NCBI GenBank assembly: GCA_038380435.1
Contig: JAWZYU010000011.1
Coordinates: 81,320,501-81,384,500 of the forward strand
Reading direction: 5' to 3'
From: Ryuthela nishihirai
Taxonomy: Eukaryota; Arthropoda; Arachnida; Araneae; Heptathelidae
Length of the DNA stretch: 64,000 nt
The notes under the pieces were generated by a model. That model saw nothing but the letters and a program-made list of their open reading frames with translations. It was not told the DNA's origin and did no database searches. The translations under genes were made by a program, and so were the position numbers. Shown here piece after piece: positions 63,039 to 64,000 of the stretch (positions are counted from its first letter, which is position 1; every line of letters starts with the position of its first letter).

Positions 63039-63427
63039 GTTGGGTTGGGTTGTTTTACCTCTGAGCGGCACTTTTTTGCACACCATGGGCTAAATGGCCA
63101 GGTCACATGGACCCCGAAGGCTCAGAGAAGGTTGGGGGAGGGAACCCACTGGAACAGCTGTTGGGAGACAGATGGTAGCCTCCTGTCAAGGCCATCCAGC
63201 GTGTTCTTTAACGTGCACAGGGTATGGCTCTCCCGCACACGGGGCCACGGCTTAACGTCCCATCCGACGGATGGCTGCCTTTCCAAGCCCATCAGTGTCC
63301 CCTATTTACCGTGGGCAGGGCAGGGAATTTTGCGGAGATAAATCTCAACGCTGACCCAGCTGGGACTCCAACCTGGGAACTACAGATTACGAGCCTGGCG
63401 TGCTACCGACTGAGCCACCCCCGCCCA
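63039..63427 (-). mobile_element. SINE-T, full length, in Gypsy 2 leader
   Basis: Minus-strand copy with a tRNA-like head (GGTGGCTCAGTCGGTAGCAC, CCCAGGTTGGAGTCCCAGC), the whole body and an ...AAAACAACCCAACCC tail. Perfect 12-bp target duplication AGCAGCACTCAA at 63027-63038 and 63428-63439. Lies in the leader between the probable 5' LTR and the Gag start. Confidence 0.92.
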
Positions 63428-63794
63428 AGCAGCACTCAAAGGTGCCACTATACAACAATACCAAAGCTATACTAAGCTTGCAAATAAACTTGCTTTATCA
63501 AAAAGTTCATTTATCGTGTGTTTGGACACTTCTAATCTTTACATACATGCAATAAAGATTTTAACTATCGGCAATAACTGCACTGAAACTTCAGTACCTT
63601 TGACTAACACAAAAGTTAAGCTTCTTGCTCAACAAAAATTTAGGCTTGAGCTGCCATCAAATCTATGAATAGTACATATAACTAATGAGCTCAGAAATTG
63701 TTATCTTTGAGAATCATGTTAAATAATATACAATTTATACATATATATATATATACAGTCCCTGTGTTTGGTGCACCACTTTCTTTATTGTCTC
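63428..63794 (-). other. Gypsy 2 leader region
   Basis: Non-coding. Contains a (TA)n stretch (63739-63755). A TGG that could begin a PBS (minus strand TGGTGCACCAAACACAGGG) lies about 16 bases from the LTR edge, but I could not match it to a known tRNA. Confidence 0.4.
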
Positions 63795-64000
63795 TGTAAT
63801 GCTCCAAAGATTATTAACGTTCCAAGTTGGACCTTTTGCTTGATCCAAATTTGTTCAAAATTCCAGATAGCTTTATAGGTGCCAGGCAATATTAACTTAC
63901 CAAATAAAGTTGAAATAGGGTTCATTTTACATATATAGCATTACTTATTGAATAAGAAATCAAAAAGGATTGTCACAATTATTTAAAGTTTGAATCTAAT
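63795..64000 (-). mobile_element. LTR, copy e, cut by window edge
   Basis: Plus-strand TGTAATGCTCCAAAGATTAT, TAGCTTTATAGGTGCCAGGC, AATAGGGTTC and ACTTATTGAATAAGAAATC match the corresponding end of the solo LTRs c and d. Orientation (minus) fits a 5' LTR of Gypsy 2. Confidence 0.75.

Larger units (their letters stand above)
58065..63794 (-). mobile_element. Gypsy 2 internal region, old Ty3/Gypsy
   Basis: Second Ty3/Gypsy internal region in gag-PR-RT-RNaseH-IN order, read right to left, with more frame breaks than Gypsy 1. Not the same family (different protease, RT and integrase sequences). Two SINE-T copies are inserted (60774-60990, 63039-63427). Its left end meets Gypsy 1 without an LTR. 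At its right lies the edge of an LTR (63795) in the correct orientation and position to be its 5' LTR. Confidence 0.8.

Noticed and set aside
63006..63475. Plus-strand open frames of 83 and 111 codons near the right end
   Set aside because: They lie on the antisense of a full-length SINE-T and recur wherever that SINE occurs, so they are not genes.

Overview
This is AT-rich, intron-scale animal DNA made almost entirely of transposable elements at different stages of decay. There are no bacterial operons, ribosome-binding sites or rRNA genes. Long stretches have no coding sequence, poly-A/T and poly-G tracts are frequent, and SINEs have tRNA-like heads. The retroelements (APE-type LINE, jockey-like RT, R2-like endonuclease, Penelope-like, two Ty3/Gypsy) and DNA transposons (Tc1/mariner, BED-finger hAT, TTAA-bounded repeats) fit an invertebrate metazoan, perhaps a mollusc, but the species cannot be fixed from this window. 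Only one stretch looks like host coding sequence: an internal exon at 13861-14009.

Layout. 1-6362: a cut LINE 3' end, a solo-LTR fragment, a SINE, and a LINE copy of about 3.6 kb that carries a SINE and lacks part of its RT. 6363-10141: mostly non-coding, with a SINE and a Penelope-like remnant with repeated ends. 10142-13358: a decayed LINE copy and an antisense LINE 3' end. 13455-15905: SINE and LTR scraps, the candidate host exon, a broken Tc1 transposase on the minus strand and tandem repeats. 15956-25717: several copies of a long non-coding repeat with TTAACCCTTCC ends, hosting foldback elements, joined by a roughly 2.3 kb imperfect palindrome (19725-22035). 26020-29748: a LINE copy with 5' leader and 3' tail. 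30040-31130: a Tc1 pseudogene split by a SINE. 32540-35430: a TTAA-bounded copy containing a LINE 3' half and flanked by inverted arms. 35918-38560: LINE scrap split by a solo LTR, a Tc1-like element with both ends, and a possible Penelope GIY-YIG remnant. 38725-44812: two SINEs, a jockey-type RT fragment, the best LINE copy (40975-44565) and an inverted LINE tail. 46611-49833: a hAT transposon with matching ends and 8-bp target duplications, carrying an antisense R2-like endonuclease fragment. 51335-58064: a complete but dead Ty3/Gypsy element with both LTRs, tRNA-Leu PBS and polypurine tract, interrupted by a solo LTR. 58065-64000: a second, older Gypsy internal region with two SINE insertions, next to an LTR cut by the window edge.

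How they relate. All the autonomous elements here are broken by stops, frameshifts, deletions or catalytic-residue changes. The LINE has nine separate pieces. Copies 1 and 6 share one frameshift and copies 5 and 6 share other changes, so some copies descend from already defective sources or from DNA duplication. Two SINE families (called SINE-T and SINE-S here) are inserted in LINE, Tc1, Gypsy and TTAA repeats, several with clean 10-14 bp target duplications. This gives a relative order of events: Gypsy 2, Gypsy 1 and Tc1 first, then SINEs and solo LTR. The least explained structures are the palindrome and inverted-arm architecture around the TTAA repeats, two unrelated foldbacks at the same internal site of two repeat copies, an RT-derived patch inside a LINE endonuclease, and a conserved NRF-1-like palindrome in the solo-LTR family.
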